Source: DATHBD01 sp035296325 (GTDB lineage Bacteria; Actinomycetota; Actinomycetes; Mycobacteriales; Micromonosporaceae). Taken from it: a DNA stretch of 62,228 nucleotides. Shown piece after piece: positions 33,711 through 42,638 of this stretch. Within the stretch, counting starts at the first letter, position 1. Every line of letters begins with the position of its first letter. Location of the stretch: the NCBI GenBank assembly GCA_035296325.1, contig DATHBD010000013.1, positions 1 to 62,228 on the forward strand, written 5' to 3'. The translations under genes were made by a program, and so were the position numbers. The notes beneath the pieces are model-generated. The model was not told the DNA's origin. It worked only from the letters and a program-made list of their open reading frames with translations, and made no database searches.

Positions 33711-34277
33711 ATGACGGATGAGATCGTGGGGTCCTCGGTCCCCGACGAAGAGATCAACCTTTGCTTGTACGACCCGGTCTGGCCTGCGCAGTTTGAGCGG
33801 GAGGCGCTTGTTCTGACCGAAGCCCTGGGGCGTCATGTTGCCGGTGGCGTGCACCACGTGGGAAGCACGGCCATCCCGGGGCTGGCCGCGAAGCCGGTCA
33901 TCGACATCATGATCGGTGTGCGCGACCTCGACTCGTCGCGACCCTGCATCGATGTGCTTGCTGAGTTGGACTACTGCTATGCGCCTTATCGGCAAGACGT
34001 CATGCACTGGTTCTGCAAGCCGAATCCCGCTCGCCGGACGCATCACCTGCATCTGGTCCCGACCGACTCCGAGCGGTTCACCGACGTACTCGCGTTTCGC
34101 GACTACGTCCGGACGCATCCCGCGGTCGGTCGACAGTACGAGGAACTGAAACGACGACTGGCCGTCCAACACGCCCGTGACCGCAACGCGTACACGGACG
34201 GCAAGAGTGCCATGGTCGCCACGATCACCGCCGACGCTCGTCGGTGGATGCAGGGGGGGGTATGGCGGCCGAGGTGA
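33711..34277 (+). CDS. GrpB family protein
   Basis: A 188-residue protein with the UPF0157/GrpB signature: YDPVWPAQFEREA, VHHVGSTAIPGLAAKPVIDI and HHLHLVPTDS. The fold is a nucleotidyltransferase (the GSTxxxGxxxKPxxDI pattern is the polymerase-beta-like active site). The cellular role is unclear. Start ATG 33711 follows GGAGG very closely. The 3' end contains a run of eight G (34253-34260) just before the last codons, so the exact C terminus is sensitive to a single-base change. It is convergent with the SDR gene. Confidence 0.87.
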   Translation: MTDEIVGSSVPDEEINLCLYDPVWPAQFEREALVLTEALGRHVAGGVHHVGSTAIPGLAAKPVIDIMIGVRDLDSSRPCIDVLAELDYCYAPYRQDVMHWFCKPNPARRTHHLHLVPTDSERFTDVLAFRDYVRTHPAVGRQYEELKRRLAVQHARDRNAYTDGKSAMVATITADARRWMQGGVWRPR

Positions 34278-34375
34278 CTCGTCCTCAAGGAGGGCGACCT
34301 CACGCAGCGAGCAGGACCCGTTTGCGGAGTAGGTCGAAGCCCGCCGGACGTCTCCATCCGGCTGGCTCCCCATGT

Positions 34376-35095
34376 TCAGCGCGTAACCGGGTTCCGGACC
34401 TGCTCGAAGCGGAACTCGCGAATGAAGCAGTCCCGCGGTTGGCCGACCGCGAACAGGACGCAGTCGACGACCGATTGAGCGGTGAGGTTGCCGTCGGCGC
34501 GTCGTGGCCCCTCCTGTACGAAGTCCGGCGGGAAGAGTGAGATCACCCGGATCCCTTCCGGTCGCAGCCGGTACGAGAGGATTTCGGCGAAGCCGGCGTG
34601 GGCGTGCTTGGCAGCGTAGAAGGCGGGGTGCGCGCCAGAGCGGTGGTGGCCAACCTCGCCGCAGGCGGAGATCATGTTGACGATGTCGGGCCGTGACGAG
34701 CCGCGGAGCAACGGCAGCAGGTACCTCGTCAACAGCATGGTGCCGGTCGCACCGGTAGCCATCACGCGTTCGATGTCATCATCGGAGATGTCCGGCAGAT
34801 CGGCACCTTCGAGGTAGACGGCGCCGTTGTTGACCAGCACGTCCAGGTACGGCGTCCGGTCGCTCAAGGACGCTGAGAACGCACGCACGGACTCCGGCTC
34901 GGCGAGGTCGCACGCAAACGCATCGGCTCGGCCCGCTCCCCGCTGGTTGATGACGACCGCAGCGTGCTCGACCGCTGCCAGGTTCCGGGCGGAGAGGAAG
35001 ACATGCGCGCCGTGTCCGGCGAAGGCTTCGGCCAGCAGCCTCCCGGTGTCGCGCGCGGCGCCGGTGACAGCGACCCGCAGGCCATCGAGATCCAT
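34376..35095 (-). CDS. Short-chain dehydrogenase/reductase (SDR)
   Basis: A 239-residue classical SDR. The NAD(P) motif is VTGAARDTGRLLAEAF (TGxxxxxG; about residues 10-25), the NNAG-equivalent is LVNNGAVYLEGA, and the active-site YxxxK is FYAAKHAHAG (Tyr about 155), with the upstream serine in MISACGE. Arg in SARNLAAV after strand 2 suggests NADP preference. It is divergent from the ECF sigma factor at 35184 across 88 bp. Substrate unknown. Confidence 0.9.
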   Translation of the reverse strand: MDLDGLRVAVTGAARDTGRLLAEAFAGHGAHVFLSARNLAAVEHAAVVINQRGAGRADAFACDLAEPESVRAFSASLSDRTPYLDVLVNNGAVYLEGADLPDISDDDIERVMATGATGTMLLTRYLLPLLRGSSRPDIVNMISACGEVGHHRSGAHPAFYAAKHAHAGFAEILSYRLRPEGIRVISLFPPDFVQEGPRRADGNLTAQSVVDCVLFAVGQPRDCFIREFRFEQVRNPVTR

Positions 35096-35183
35096 GGTCG
35101 GCAGTGAACCACTTCGACCCGGTTGAGACCAATAGACCGGCGGCGGGTGAAACAGCGGGCGCGGTGCCGGACAGGTTGGGGGT

Positions 35184-35771
35184 GTGAGGACACTGGAGCC
35201 AGATCGGGAAAGGCGCTTCCGGGCGCTGTACGCCGAGGTGTACGTGGACGTGTTGCGCTTCGCTCAGCGCCGGGTGCACCCAAGTCACGCTGAAGACGTG
35301 GTCGCCGACGCCTTCCTGGTGGCTTGGCGACGCCTGGACGAGGCGCCCGGCACATCCGATGACGCGAGAGCGTGGATCTTCGGCATCGCCCGCCACTGCC
35401 TCCTCAACATCCAACGTGGCGTGCGACGGCAGGGCGCCCTGGCGGTCCGGCTCGCGGAGACGGCGCAGTCCACCGCCACGGACGGGCCCGGCGACGATGC
35501 GGTGGTCCAGCGGCTGGAGCTGACCGCGGCCTGGCGTCGACTGAGCGCTGCGGAGCAGGAGACCCTGTCCCTGAGCGTCTTCGAGGGCCTCACCTCCGCC
35601 CAGGCGGCCCGGGTCCTCGGTATCAGCGCCACGTCGTACCGGCTGCGACTGCTCCGCGCGCGGCGCGCTCTGCGCCGCCACCTCGATTGCGTAGCGGGCC
35701 CACCCTCGGCTCCGCCGTCCCGCACGTCAGCAACGTCACCGAAGCCCATGCAGATGGAGGCACATTCGTGA
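35184..35771 (+). CDS. ECF RNA polymerase sigma factor
   Basis: A 195-residue protein starting at GTG 35184. Region 2 covers FRALYAEVYVDVLRFAQRRV through AEDVVADAFLVAWRRL and ARAWIFGIARHCLLN. Region 4 is AEQETLSLSVFEGLTSAQAARVLGISATSYRLRLLRARRALRR. The C-terminal tail beyond region 4 is Pro/Ser-rich. Its stop codon overlaps the next start as GTGA, coupling it to a membrane protein that is probably its anti-sigma factor. Confidence 0.9.
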   Translation: MRTLEPDRERRFRALYAEVYVDVLRFAQRRVHPSHAEDVVADAFLVAWRRLDEAPGTSDDARAWIFGIARHCLLNIQRGVRRQGALAVRLAETAQSTATDGPGDDAVVQRLELTAAWRRLSAAEQETLSLSVFEGLTSAQAARVLGISATSYRLRLLRARRALRRHLDCVAGPPSAPPSRTSATSPKPMQMEAHS

Positions 35772-36607
35772 ACACGTACATCCACGACTCCGCAGATGCC
35801 GACCTCGACACGAGGCTGCGATCGCTTGACGCGGCCGGCCACCTGACCGCCGACCATCAGCGGACCGCATCGGCCACGCTGGAGCGGATCGTGGCAACCA
35901 CGCCGACGGACGGCCCCGGCGTCCCCGACGCGACACCACCGCTGCGACGTGCCCGGCGCCGCCTGCTGCTTCTCCCCACGGCTGCGGCCGCGCTGGTGGC
36001 CGCGGTCATCGTCCCGCTCGGCGGCGAGGGCGGTGGACGGGCGTACGCGTCCTGGACGGCCGTCCCCACCGCGCTGGCCGCCGCCGAGATCGACGTTGTG
36101 GCACCGGCCTGCCGCAAACAGCTCCGCGGCGGCAGCCTGGACCTGCAACGGGCCCGGCTCGTGCTGGCTGAGCGCCGCGGCGAGTACGTCGTCCTGCTGT
36201 ACCGCACCGATGACCCTGACATGTCGGGGTCCTGCCTGGCACACAACCGGAAAGGCACCGACGACGTCGACGACGTCAACGCCGGGATCGGCGGCGGCTC
36301 GGGCCCCGCGCTGACGGCGCCGGCCCGGAGCTTCACCCAGGGGGCGATCGCCGACTATCGTCGGGCCTCAGTGACCGACGGCGCGGCCGGCGCCGAGGTC
36401 GCCGGCGTGACCATCCACGCCGGTGACCTGACCGTCCAGGCCTCGGTCAGCAACGGCCGCTACGTCGCCTGGTGGCCGGGATCAGCCTTCGAAAGGGACC
36501 CCGGCCGGGCGAGCGGAGAAGTTGGCCCCCGGTTGATCCTCACCTACGACCTCATCCTCACTGACGGCACCGTCATCCGTGACGCCCAGCCCACCCGCCC
36601 GTCCTGA
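35768..36607 (+). CDS. Membrane protein, probable regulator of the adjacent sigma factor
   Basis: A 279-residue protein. A cytoplasmic N-terminal segment of about 65 residues (DTRLRSLDAAGHLTADHQRT, LERIVATTP) is followed by one membrane helix (RRLLLLPTAAAALVAAVIVP) and a 190-residue outer domain with two cysteines (APACRKQ, GSCLAHN). The layout is that of an ECF anti-sigma partner, without an HxxxCxxC zinc motif. GTG 35768 overlaps the sigma stop. The 3' end overlaps the opposite-strand adenosine deaminase pseudogene by 126 nt. Confidence 0.78.
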   Translation: MNTYIHDSADADLDTRLRSLDAAGHLTADHQRTASATLERIVATTPTDGPGVPDATPPLRRARRRLLLLPTAAAALVAAVIVPLGGEGGGRAYASWTAVPTALAAAEIDVVAPACRKQLRGGSLDLQRARLVLAERRGEYVVLLYRTDDPDMSGSCLAHNRKGTDDVDDVNAGIGGGSGPALTAPARSFTQGAIADYRRASVTDGAAGAEVAGVTIHAGDLTVQASVSNGRYVAWWPGSAFERDPGRASGEVGPRLILTYDLILTDGTVIRDAQPTRPS

Positions 36608-37054
36608 CGGCGGATGCGGGGAGTCAGCGTCAACCGCCGGCCGGCGGAGCCAGGCATCGATGCCGTCCAGTGCCTCCCGGACGCGGGTGCGCGGTGCTCC
36701 GCTGGAGAGCAGGGACGTACGGGCGCATTGGGCCAGTTGCCCGTCGGTCAGCCCGAGTTGGTCGCGACACAGTTCGTACTCGGTGAGCAGGTCGGAGTCA
36801 AACAGCAGCGGGTCGTCGGCGTTGATGGTGCAGGGCACGCCGTGCGCGAGCAGGGCGGGGAGGGCATGCCGGTCGATCGAGGGTACGACGGAGAGCATCA
36901 CGTTGCTGGTGAACGAGCCGTATCCCCGTGGGAGCACCGCTTCGACCCCGGCGGCGTCGGCCAGCTCCAGCAGCGTGGAACGACGCATCGCCCCGTCCAG
37001 ATGAAGGTGAAGGTGTGCCTTCGGCAACGAGGCGAGGTCGCGGGCGGTCGGCAT
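36482..37054 (-). pseudogene. Adenosine deaminase with a large internal deletion
   Basis: The N terminus has the zinc-binding HxH in LPKAHLHLHLDGAMRRSTLLEL. After only about 20 more residues (LPRGYGSF) the frame jumps directly to the C-terminal part SNVMLSVVPSIDRHALPALL, then GVPCTINADDPLLF. In intact enzymes of about 340 residues these blocks lie some 200 residues apart. The lost part carries the catalytic Glu (HAGE) and the third zinc His. The reading frame is kept across the junction (near 36910), so a short protein may still be made, but it cannot be an active deaminase. Confidence 0.8.
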
Positions 37055-37192
37055 CGGCCCATGATGGCAGGCGGGCGTCACCCGTCAATCGCTTCACGTT
37101 CGCTCGCGGTCCCCACCGGTACGCGAAGAACTTCTTCGTCCGGCCGACGTGTCACGCCACCCGGCGGACACCGGTTCGGCGATGATTTGCGT

Positions 37193-38308
37193 GTGTACGC
37201 CGCGTTGGAATCCCAGGAGCACGACGCGGCCACGCGGGGGCGTGCCGGTGGGGCGGCGCGCGACACCGTGGCGATCGCCGCCGCTGTCCGTGCACTGCCG
37301 ATGCTGCCCGCGCACGACCGCTCCGACCGGTACGGGATCACCCAGCTCACCGCCGCCTGGCTCACCGAATGCGGCTCACCGCACACCCGTACCGGCTACT
37401 TCCGTGACCTCGCCGGCTACCTCACCTGGTGCCAGCAACGCCACCTCGACCCGCTCGCCGCCCGGGGCGCCGACGTCGGCCAGTACCGTGCCGCGCTGGA
37501 GCAACGCGGCGCCCCGGCGAGCGCGCACCGCCGCCTCGCCGCGGTCTCCAGCTGGTACCGCTACCTCGTCGCCAACACCGACGGTGTGGTCGCCAACAAC
37601 CCCGCGGCCGGCGTACGTCGGCCCAGGGTGGACCGCGACGCATCGGCGACCGTGGGCCTGAGTATCGAGGAGGTCCGGGCCCTGCTGGCGCAGGCCGACG
37701 CGGAGGCCGCCGAGCGGGCCCGCGCGGCGCAGGCCCGACCGACCGTGTACCACCAGGTCAGGCACCTTGCCGCGGTACGCGATCGGGCACTGCTGCGGCT
37801 CCTCGCGGCGCTCGGGCTGCGGATCGGTGAGGCGCTCATGCTCGATGTCGGGGCGTTGAGCCACAACCGCGGCCGGCGTACCATCCGCTACCTCGGCAAG
37901 GGCCGCCAGTTGCGGGAACGTCCGCTCTCCTGGCACGCGATCGAAGGCATCGACGAGTACCTCGCGGCACGTGCGGCCGCGGCGGCGGTGCCCGTCACAG
38001 ACCTTGCCGGGCCGCTGCTCGCCACCGCCGGTCGTGGCGGCACACCCGGTCGTCTCGACGAGCCCGCCGCGTTCCGGCTGATCCGGCGCCTGGCCCGCGA
38101 TGCGGGGCTGCTCTCCGCCGACCGGCTGTCACCGCACTCGCTGCGCCATGCCTTCGCCACCAACGCTCGTGAGCTGGGCGTAGCGCTGGAGGACGTCCAG
38201 GATGCGATGGGTCACGCGGACACCCGTACCACCCGTCGCTACGACCGTGCGCGACACGCGCTGCACCGGGACCCGGCGCTGAAGCTCGCGGACCATTACG
38301 GGGGTTGA
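37193..38308 (+). CDS. Tyrosine recombinase/integrase (XerC/D-like)
   Basis: A 371-residue protein starting at GTG 37193. The N-terminal SAM-like core-binding domain (about 45-135) is LTAAWLTECGSPHTRTGYFRDLAGYLTWC. The catalytic domain has the first Arg in ALGLRIGEALML (about 210), the lysine region GKGRQLRERPL, the box HSLRHAFAT (about 314), then MGHADTRTTRRYDRAR with the nucleophile Tyr at about 350. All five catalytic positions are present, so it should be active. The N-terminal 40 residues are unusual. No att sites or excisionase are seen nearby. Confidence 0.9.
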   Translation: MYAALESQEHDAATRGRAGGAARDTVAIAAAVRALPMLPAHDRSDRYGITQLTAAWLTECGSPHTRTGYFRDLAGYLTWCQQRHLDPLAARGADVGQYRAALEQRGAPASAHRRLAAVSSWYRYLVANTDGVVANNPAAGVRRPRVDRDASATVGLSIEEVRALLAQADAEAAERARAAQARPTVYHQVRHLAAVRDRALLRLLAALGLRIGEALMLDVGALSHNRGRRTIRYLGKGRQLRERPLSWHAIEGIDEYLAARAAAAAVPVTDLAGPLLATAGRGGTPGRLDEPAAFRLIRRLARDAGLLSADRLSPHSLRHAFATNARELGVALEDVQDAMGHADTRTTRRYDRARHALHRDPALKLADHYGG

Positions 38309-38367
38309 CCGACCCGCGGCCCCTCGCGCGCTTTCGCCGTCGCCGCCGGGCCCGGTTGCCCCGTTGC

Positions 38368-38392
38368 GGCCCGCCAGGCAACTCGGCGGGCC
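38368..38392. terminator. Short hairpin after the tyrosine recombinase
   Basis: GGCCCGCC (38368-38375) pairs with GGCGGGCC (38385-38392) around a 9-nt loop. It stands 60 bp after the recombinase stop and 90 bp before the oxidoreductase start, with no T-run. Confidence 0.4.
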
Positions 38393-38481
38393 TGACCTCG
38401 CCGTGGAGGGCGCGGGGAGAGTCCGTGAAGGTGTTGTGACAGCAACCGCCCGCCGGTCCCGGCGCGGTTACGTTGGCGGCT

Positions 38482-39573
38482 ATGGAGATCGTGGATGTCC
38501 TCGTCGTCGGTGCCGGCCTGGCCGGTCTGCACACCGCGCGGCTGCTGGCGCTGCAGGGTTATGACGTGCTCGTCGTCGACCGCCGGAGCAGCCTCGCCGC
38601 GGGCATCCGCACCACCGGCATCTTCGTCCGCCGTACCCTCGAGGATTTCGCGCTGCCGGCCGAGCACCTCGGGCCGGCAATCCGCCGGGTGCTGCTCTAC
38701 CCCCCGTCGCTGCGGGGGCCGGTCGAGTTGATCAGCTCACGTGACGAGTTCCGGGTCGCCGACATGGCCGGCATCTACGCCCATGCGCTGGCCCGCGCGA
38801 GGGGGGCCGGCGCGCGGGTGCATCTCGGTGTCTCCTACCCGGTGCCCGGGGTTGCCGCCCGCTTCACCATCGGCGCGGACGGCGCCCGCTCGACGGTCGC
38901 GCGCCGGCTCGGGCTCGACGTCAACCGGCGGGTCATCGTCGGGGTCGAAGAGGTGTTCCCGGTGGCTGACAGCGGTGAGCCCCCGACGTTCCACTGTGTC
39001 CTCGACCCGCAGCTCGCCCCCGGCTACCTCGCCTGGGTCGTCGACGACGGGCGACACGCCCATGTCGGGCTGGCCGGCCGGCAGGACCAGCTCGCCGGCC
39101 CACTGCCGAGGCTGCTGCGGACCTTCGGCCAAGGCTTCGGCGTGGTACCGGGCGCGACCGGTGCGGTACGACGACGCGGCGGACCGATACCGGTCGGTGG
39201 GGTGCTACGCCGGCTCGTTTGCCCACAAGGGTTGCTCGTCGGCGACGCGGCCGGCGCGGTGTCCCCGCTGACCGCCGGCGGCCTCGATCCGTGCCTGCGC
39301 CTGTCGGAGCTTGCCGCCGCGGTGGCCGGCGAGTATCTACGCACCGGGGACGTGGCTGTGCTGCGGCACTACGACGGCGCGACGCTGCGGGCGCGCTTCC
39401 GGGTCCGGTTGCTGATGCGCCACGCCCTGTCCGGGGTCCGGTCACCGACCGCCACCGAGGCCGCGTTCGCGCTGCTGCGCACCGCGCCGGGGCGGGCCGC
39501 CGCGGCTCGGGTGTTGTTCGGCGACGGCTCGTTCCCCGATTCGCGGCTGAGGTTGGGTCCCGCCCCGGCATGA
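38482..39573 (+). CDS. FAD-dependent oxidoreductase (geranylgeranyl reductase-like)
   Basis: A 363-residue flavoprotein. The dinucleotide fold is VLVVGAGLAGLHTARLLALQ (about 5-24) with VVDRR after strand 2, and the second FAD motif is LLVGDAAGAVSPLTAGGL (about 250). Order and spacing match the geranylgeranyl reductase/aromatic hydroxylase group. These enzymes reduce isoprenoid chains or hydroxylate aromatic rings. At 363 residues it lacks the C-terminal domain of longer hydroxylases. ATG 38482 is used, three codons into the open frame. It is convergent with the ABC permease. Confidence 0.85.
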   Translation: MEIVDVLVVGAGLAGLHTARLLALQGYDVLVVDRRSSLAAGIRTTGIFVRRTLEDFALPAEHLGPAIRRVLLYPPSLRGPVELISSRDEFRVADMAGIYAHALARARGAGARVHLGVSYPVPGVAARFTIGADGARSTVARRLGLDVNRRVIVGVEEVFPVADSGEPPTFHCVLDPQLAPGYLAWVVDDGRHAHVGLAGRQDQLAGPLPRLLRTFGQGFGVVPGATGAVRRRGGPIPVGGVLRRLVCPQGLLVGDAAGAVSPLTAGGLDPCLRLSELAAAVAGEYLRTGDVAVLRHYDGATLRARFRVRLLMRHALSGVRSPTATEAAFALLRTAPGRAAAARVLFGDGSFPDSRLRLGPAPA

Positions 39574-39574
39574 G

Positions 39575-39619
39575 CCGATCGACCCGTGTCGCCGGGAGTC
39601 GGCGGCGCGGGTCGATCGG
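39575..39619. terminator. 12-bp hairpin between convergent genes
   Basis: CCGATCGACCCG (39575-39586) pairs perfectly with CGGGTCGATCGG (39608-39619), separated by 21 nt. It lies directly after the oxidoreductase stop and 21 bp from the permease stop, and so probably serves both. Confidence 0.65.
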
Positions 39620-39640
39620 TGGCCGGTCGGCAGCTCCGGC

Positions 39641-40489
39641 TCAGAGGTCGCGGCGCTGCAGCGCCAGACCGGCGAGGCCCAGTACGACGGCGACCCAGAG
39701 CCCGGTCCAGACCAGGTAGGTGGTGGTGAGCGGCGATTGGCTCAGGAACGGGTTGTCGTTGAAGGCCGGACCGAGCTGCGCGAGCAGGCCAGGGTACTGA
39801 AACGCGTGCATGGCGCCGCGCCACAGGCCGTCGGTCGGCAGGAGCATCCGGGAGACGGTGCCGACGCGCGCGACGCCGTCGTTACCGAGGGCTTCACCGA
39901 CCATCCCGACCACGCCGGCGACCCAGGTGGCGCCGAACAGGCCGACCGCCACGATGCCCGACGCCATCGGCGAGATCGCGGTGGACAGCAGCAGGGCCAG
40001 CGTGAGCAGTACCGTCGTCTGCGCGGCGAGCAGCGCCAGTCCCGTCGTGGGCTGCGGAGGCCAGTAGCCCACGGTGGCCCGGACGATGAGAAGCTGGCCG
40101 AGCCCGGCCACGACCACGAACCCGCTGCCGAAGGTGACGAGGCCCAGCCACTTGCCCAGCATGACCGCGCTTCGACGGATCGGCCGGGTCATGATCGCCA
40201 GCGAAATGCCGGACTCGATCTCGCCGGCCAGCGTGGGGCCGGCCAGGAACGCCGTGCCCAGCGCGGCGATCAGGCTCAGACCGAACATCACCAGGTTCAG
40301 CACCGTGGAGGCGGCGAGCCGGGCCTCTCCCGTGGTGAGCGTGCCGAACTCCACGTCGAGCCGGTAGAAGCCCCAGGCGCTGAGCGCGAGCAGCACGACG
40401 GTCATCACGACGACCGAGCGCAGCACCCGTCGGCGTACCGCCTCGCGCAGGGTGAGCGCCGCGATGAGAAGTACGGTTCGGGCGGTCAT
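39641..40489 (-). CDS. ABC-2 type transporter permease
   Basis: A 282-residue membrane protein with six predicted helices (for example VVVMTVVLLALSAWGFY, VLNLVMFGLSLIAALGTAFL, LLAAQTTVLLTLALLLSTAI, SGIVAVGLFGATWVAGVVGM and a final LVWTGLWVAVVLGLAGLAL). An extracytoplasmic loop of about 60 residues lies before the last helix. The LAGEIESGISLAIMTRPIRR loop is the coupling segment of NosY/DrrB-type permeases. Its ATG overlaps the ATPase stop (ATGA), and it is the last gene of a four-gene operon led by a sigma factor. Confidence 0.88.
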   Translation of the reverse strand: MTARTVLLIAALTLREAVRRRVLRSVVVMTVVLLALSAWGFYRLDVEFGTLTTGEARLAASTVLNLVMFGLSLIAALGTAFLAGPTLAGEIESGISLAIMTRPIRRSAVMLGKWLGLVTFGSGFVVVAGLGQLLIVRATVGYWPPQPTTGLALLAAQTTVLLTLALLLSTAISPMASGIVAVGLFGATWVAGVVGMVGEALGNDGVARVGTVSRMLLPTDGLWRGAMHAFQYPGLLAQLGPAFNDNPFLSQSPLTTTYLVWTGLWVAVVLGLAGLALQRRDL

Positions 40490-41532
40490 CGGCGCTCACC
40501 GCCGGCACCGGCGCGCAGGATGTCCAACAGGCGCTCCTCGAGGCTGATCCGAGCTGGCTCGACGGCGTGCACCCGCACGCCGAGGCCGACCAGGTCGGTC
40601 ACGAGGTCCGCCACCGTGGTGTCGTGCTCCGGCCCGGTGGCGGTGTCCGGTTCGCCGGGCAGGGTGACGGTGAACGAGTTGCCGTTGCGGGTGAGCTGGC
40701 CGACCGCGGCGAGCCGTGCCTCCGCCTGCGGACTCACCCGGTCCAGCTCCAGGCGCACCTGGCGCTGGCCGAGGAGCTGCGCCAGGGTGCCGGATGCCGC
40801 GACCCGGCCCTTGTCCAGGATGACGACCCGGTCGCAGACCCGCTCGACCTCGCCGATGAGGTGTGAGTTGAGCAGGACCGCGACCTGGCGGGCCTTCAGG
40901 GAGAGCAGCAGGTCCCGGACGTCGGCGCGGCCGATCGGGTCCAGGGCGCTCGTCGGCTCGTCGAGCACGACGAGCGCCGGGCGGGCGACCAGCGCGACGG
41001 CCAACCCCAGGCGCTGCTGCATGCCCTTGGAGAAGCCGCCGACCCGGTCACCGGCACGGTCGGCGAGACCGACAACGCCCAGGCACTCGCGCCGGTCCCG
41101 GGCCGGCACCGCGGCGCCGGCGAGCCGTACGTGCAGGTCCAGCACCTCGGCGGCGCTCAGCCACGGCTGGTACCGGAAAAGCTCCGGCAGGTAGCCGACC
41201 CGGGCGCGGGCCTGCGGGTCCGAGCCGGGTCGTCCCAGCAGGAGCACCTCCCCCGCGTCGGGCCGGACCAGGCCGAGCAGAATCTTGATGACGCTGGTCT
41301 TGCCGGCTCCGTTGGGTCCGAGCAGCCCCACGATCTCGCCGCGACCGACGGTGAAGGACACGTCATCGACCGCCGTCTGACGCCGGTACCGCTTGCGCAG
41401 GCCCGAGCACCACACCGCAGGCGCCGAGGGCTGCTCGGCGAGCAGCCGCTTCTCGTCGTGATGGAATTCGCCGCCAGCGACCGCCGCGCCGAGGGAGGGG
41501 CCGCCCGGCCGGGCGGTGGGGCCGGCGCTCAC
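40486..41532 (-). CDS. ABC transporter ATP-binding protein
   Basis: A 348-residue ATPase. Walker A is GLLGPNGAGKTS (about 71-82), the signature is GGFSKGMQQRLGLAVAL, Walker B is LVVLDEPTSALDPIG, and the H-loop is AVLLNSHLIGEVER. The N-terminal 35 residues precede the ABC fold and look disordered. The C-terminal 85 residues (from about QVRLELDRVSPQAEARLAAV) are the regulatory tail of DrrA/CcmA-type exporters. It starts by ATGA overlap with the anti-sigma gene. Whether the pair exports a drug, a lipid or a peptide is not visible. Confidence 0.9.
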   Translation of the reverse strand: MSAGPTARPGGPSLGAAVAGGEFHHDEKRLLAEQPSAPAVWCSGLRKRYRRQTAVDDVSFTVGRGEIVGLLGPNGAGKTSVIKILLGLVRPDAGEVLLLGRPGSDPQARARVGYLPELFRYQPWLSAAEVLDLHVRLAGAAVPARDRRECLGVVGLADRAGDRVGGFSKGMQQRLGLAVALVARPALVVLDEPTSALDPIGRADVRDLLLSLKARQVAVLLNSHLIGEVERVCDRVVILDKGRVAASGTLAQLLGQRQVRLELDRVSPQAEARLAAVGQLTRNGNSFTVTLPGEPDTATGPEHDTTVADLVTDLVGLGVRVHAVEPARISLEERLLDILRAGAGGERR

Positions 41533-42638
41533 CGCTGGCCCAGCCCGCGGGCCACCGACAGCACCTCGTCGGTGCTCAGTGAACCGGCCACCACGGTGAC
41601 GACGCCGTCATCCGCCCAGATCACGCCCGCCAGCAGGCCGTCCCGCGAGGTGAGTACGGTCGCCGGGACCCCGCCCACGTCGGCGGTGGCGCTGGTCAGG
41701 TACCTGGCGTTCACCGGCAGGGGCAGCGTCGCACCGTCGCCGGAAAAGCCCCGCAGTTGCGAGGCGACGGCCGGTGGCAGGCCCGGCAGGGACAGCATGT
41801 AGTCCACGGCCGTGGCGAGCGGGATGCCCGCGGAGTAGGCGGTTGGGGCGACCGCGCGGGCCACGACGAGCGCAGGCACGCCGCGGGCCTCCATCCAGAC
41901 GGCGGCGACTCCGGGGCCGGCGCTCATTCGGAACTGGCTGCCGTCCAGGCCTGGAGGTGGTGGCGGCAGCGTCCGGCCGGCCGCCGCGGCGGCCCGCGTC
42001 GCCTTGTCGACCGAGAACGTGAACACCGCGTTGACCCGGTCGCCGACGTGCAGGGCCGGTTGTCCGGTCACGCCGCGCGGCAGTTCGCTGACCCTCGGGA
42101 CGGACAGACCGGTGGCCTTCTGCGCCGCGTCGGCGTCGGCGACCTTCCGCACGTTGACCTCCTGGGCGACCTCAACCGTGCCGTAAACGGAGAGGTCGGG
42201 CAGGGCGACCAGGTCGGCCTGGGTGATCGTGACCGGTGCGATCCGCTCCGTCCCGAAGATCTGCAGCCAGTCCGCGGCGGCCGCAGCGCTGGCTCCGCCC
42301 AGCAGGGCGGCGACAGCAACCGTGGCGACCACCGGTTTGCGCAGCATGGCGCGCAAACCGGCGGCGCGTGGAGCGAACCACCGGGCGGCGCCGGAAACGG
42401 CCGGCTGTGGCTTGGGCCCGCCGACGGTGACGGCCTGCGACAGGCGGGCCCACCCACGATCGACGTCCACGGCGAGTTGCACATCGAGGGCGGTACGGGT
42501 CAGCGCCGCATCCTGCCGGGCGGTTGCCAGGCTGGACAGGCACACCGGGCAGGCGGCTACGTGCTCGCGATCGTCGTCAGCGACGCCGGCCGGCTCGTCC
42601 AGGAGCCGGCGCAGCGTGCCGTCAGTCGGATGACGCAT
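41529..42638 (-). CDS. Zinc-finger anti-sigma factor, membrane-bound
   Basis: A 369-residue protein. The N-terminal ZAS motif REHVAACPVCLSSL (His about 26, Cys 30 and 33) is the HxxxCxxC zinc-binding element of anti-sigma factors. A membrane helix follows (VVATVAVAALLGGASAAAAA, about 103-122), then a 245-residue outer sensor domain with a proline run (LPPPPPGLDG). It overlaps the sigma gene by 17 nt and the ABC ATPase by 4 nt. It probably holds the sigma factor inactive until an outside signal, perhaps the compound exported by the ABC pair. Confidence 0.87.
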   Translation of the reverse strand: MRHPTDGTLRRLLDEPAGVADDDREHVAACPVCLSSLATARQDAALTRTALDVQLAVDVDRGWARLSQAVTVGGPKPQPAVSGAARWFAPRAAGLRAMLRKPVVATVAVAALLGGASAAAAADWLQIFGTERIAPVTITQADLVALPDLSVYGTVEVAQEVNVRKVADADAAQKATGLSVPRVSELPRGVTGQPALHVGDRVNAVFTFSVDKATRAAAAAGRTLPPPPPGLDGSQFRMSAGPGVAAVWMEARGVPALVVARAVAPTAYSAGIPLATAVDYMLSLPGLPPAVASQLRGFSGDGATLPLPVNARYLTSATADVGGVPATVLTSRDGLLAGVIWADDGVVTVVAGSLSTDEVLSVARGLGQR

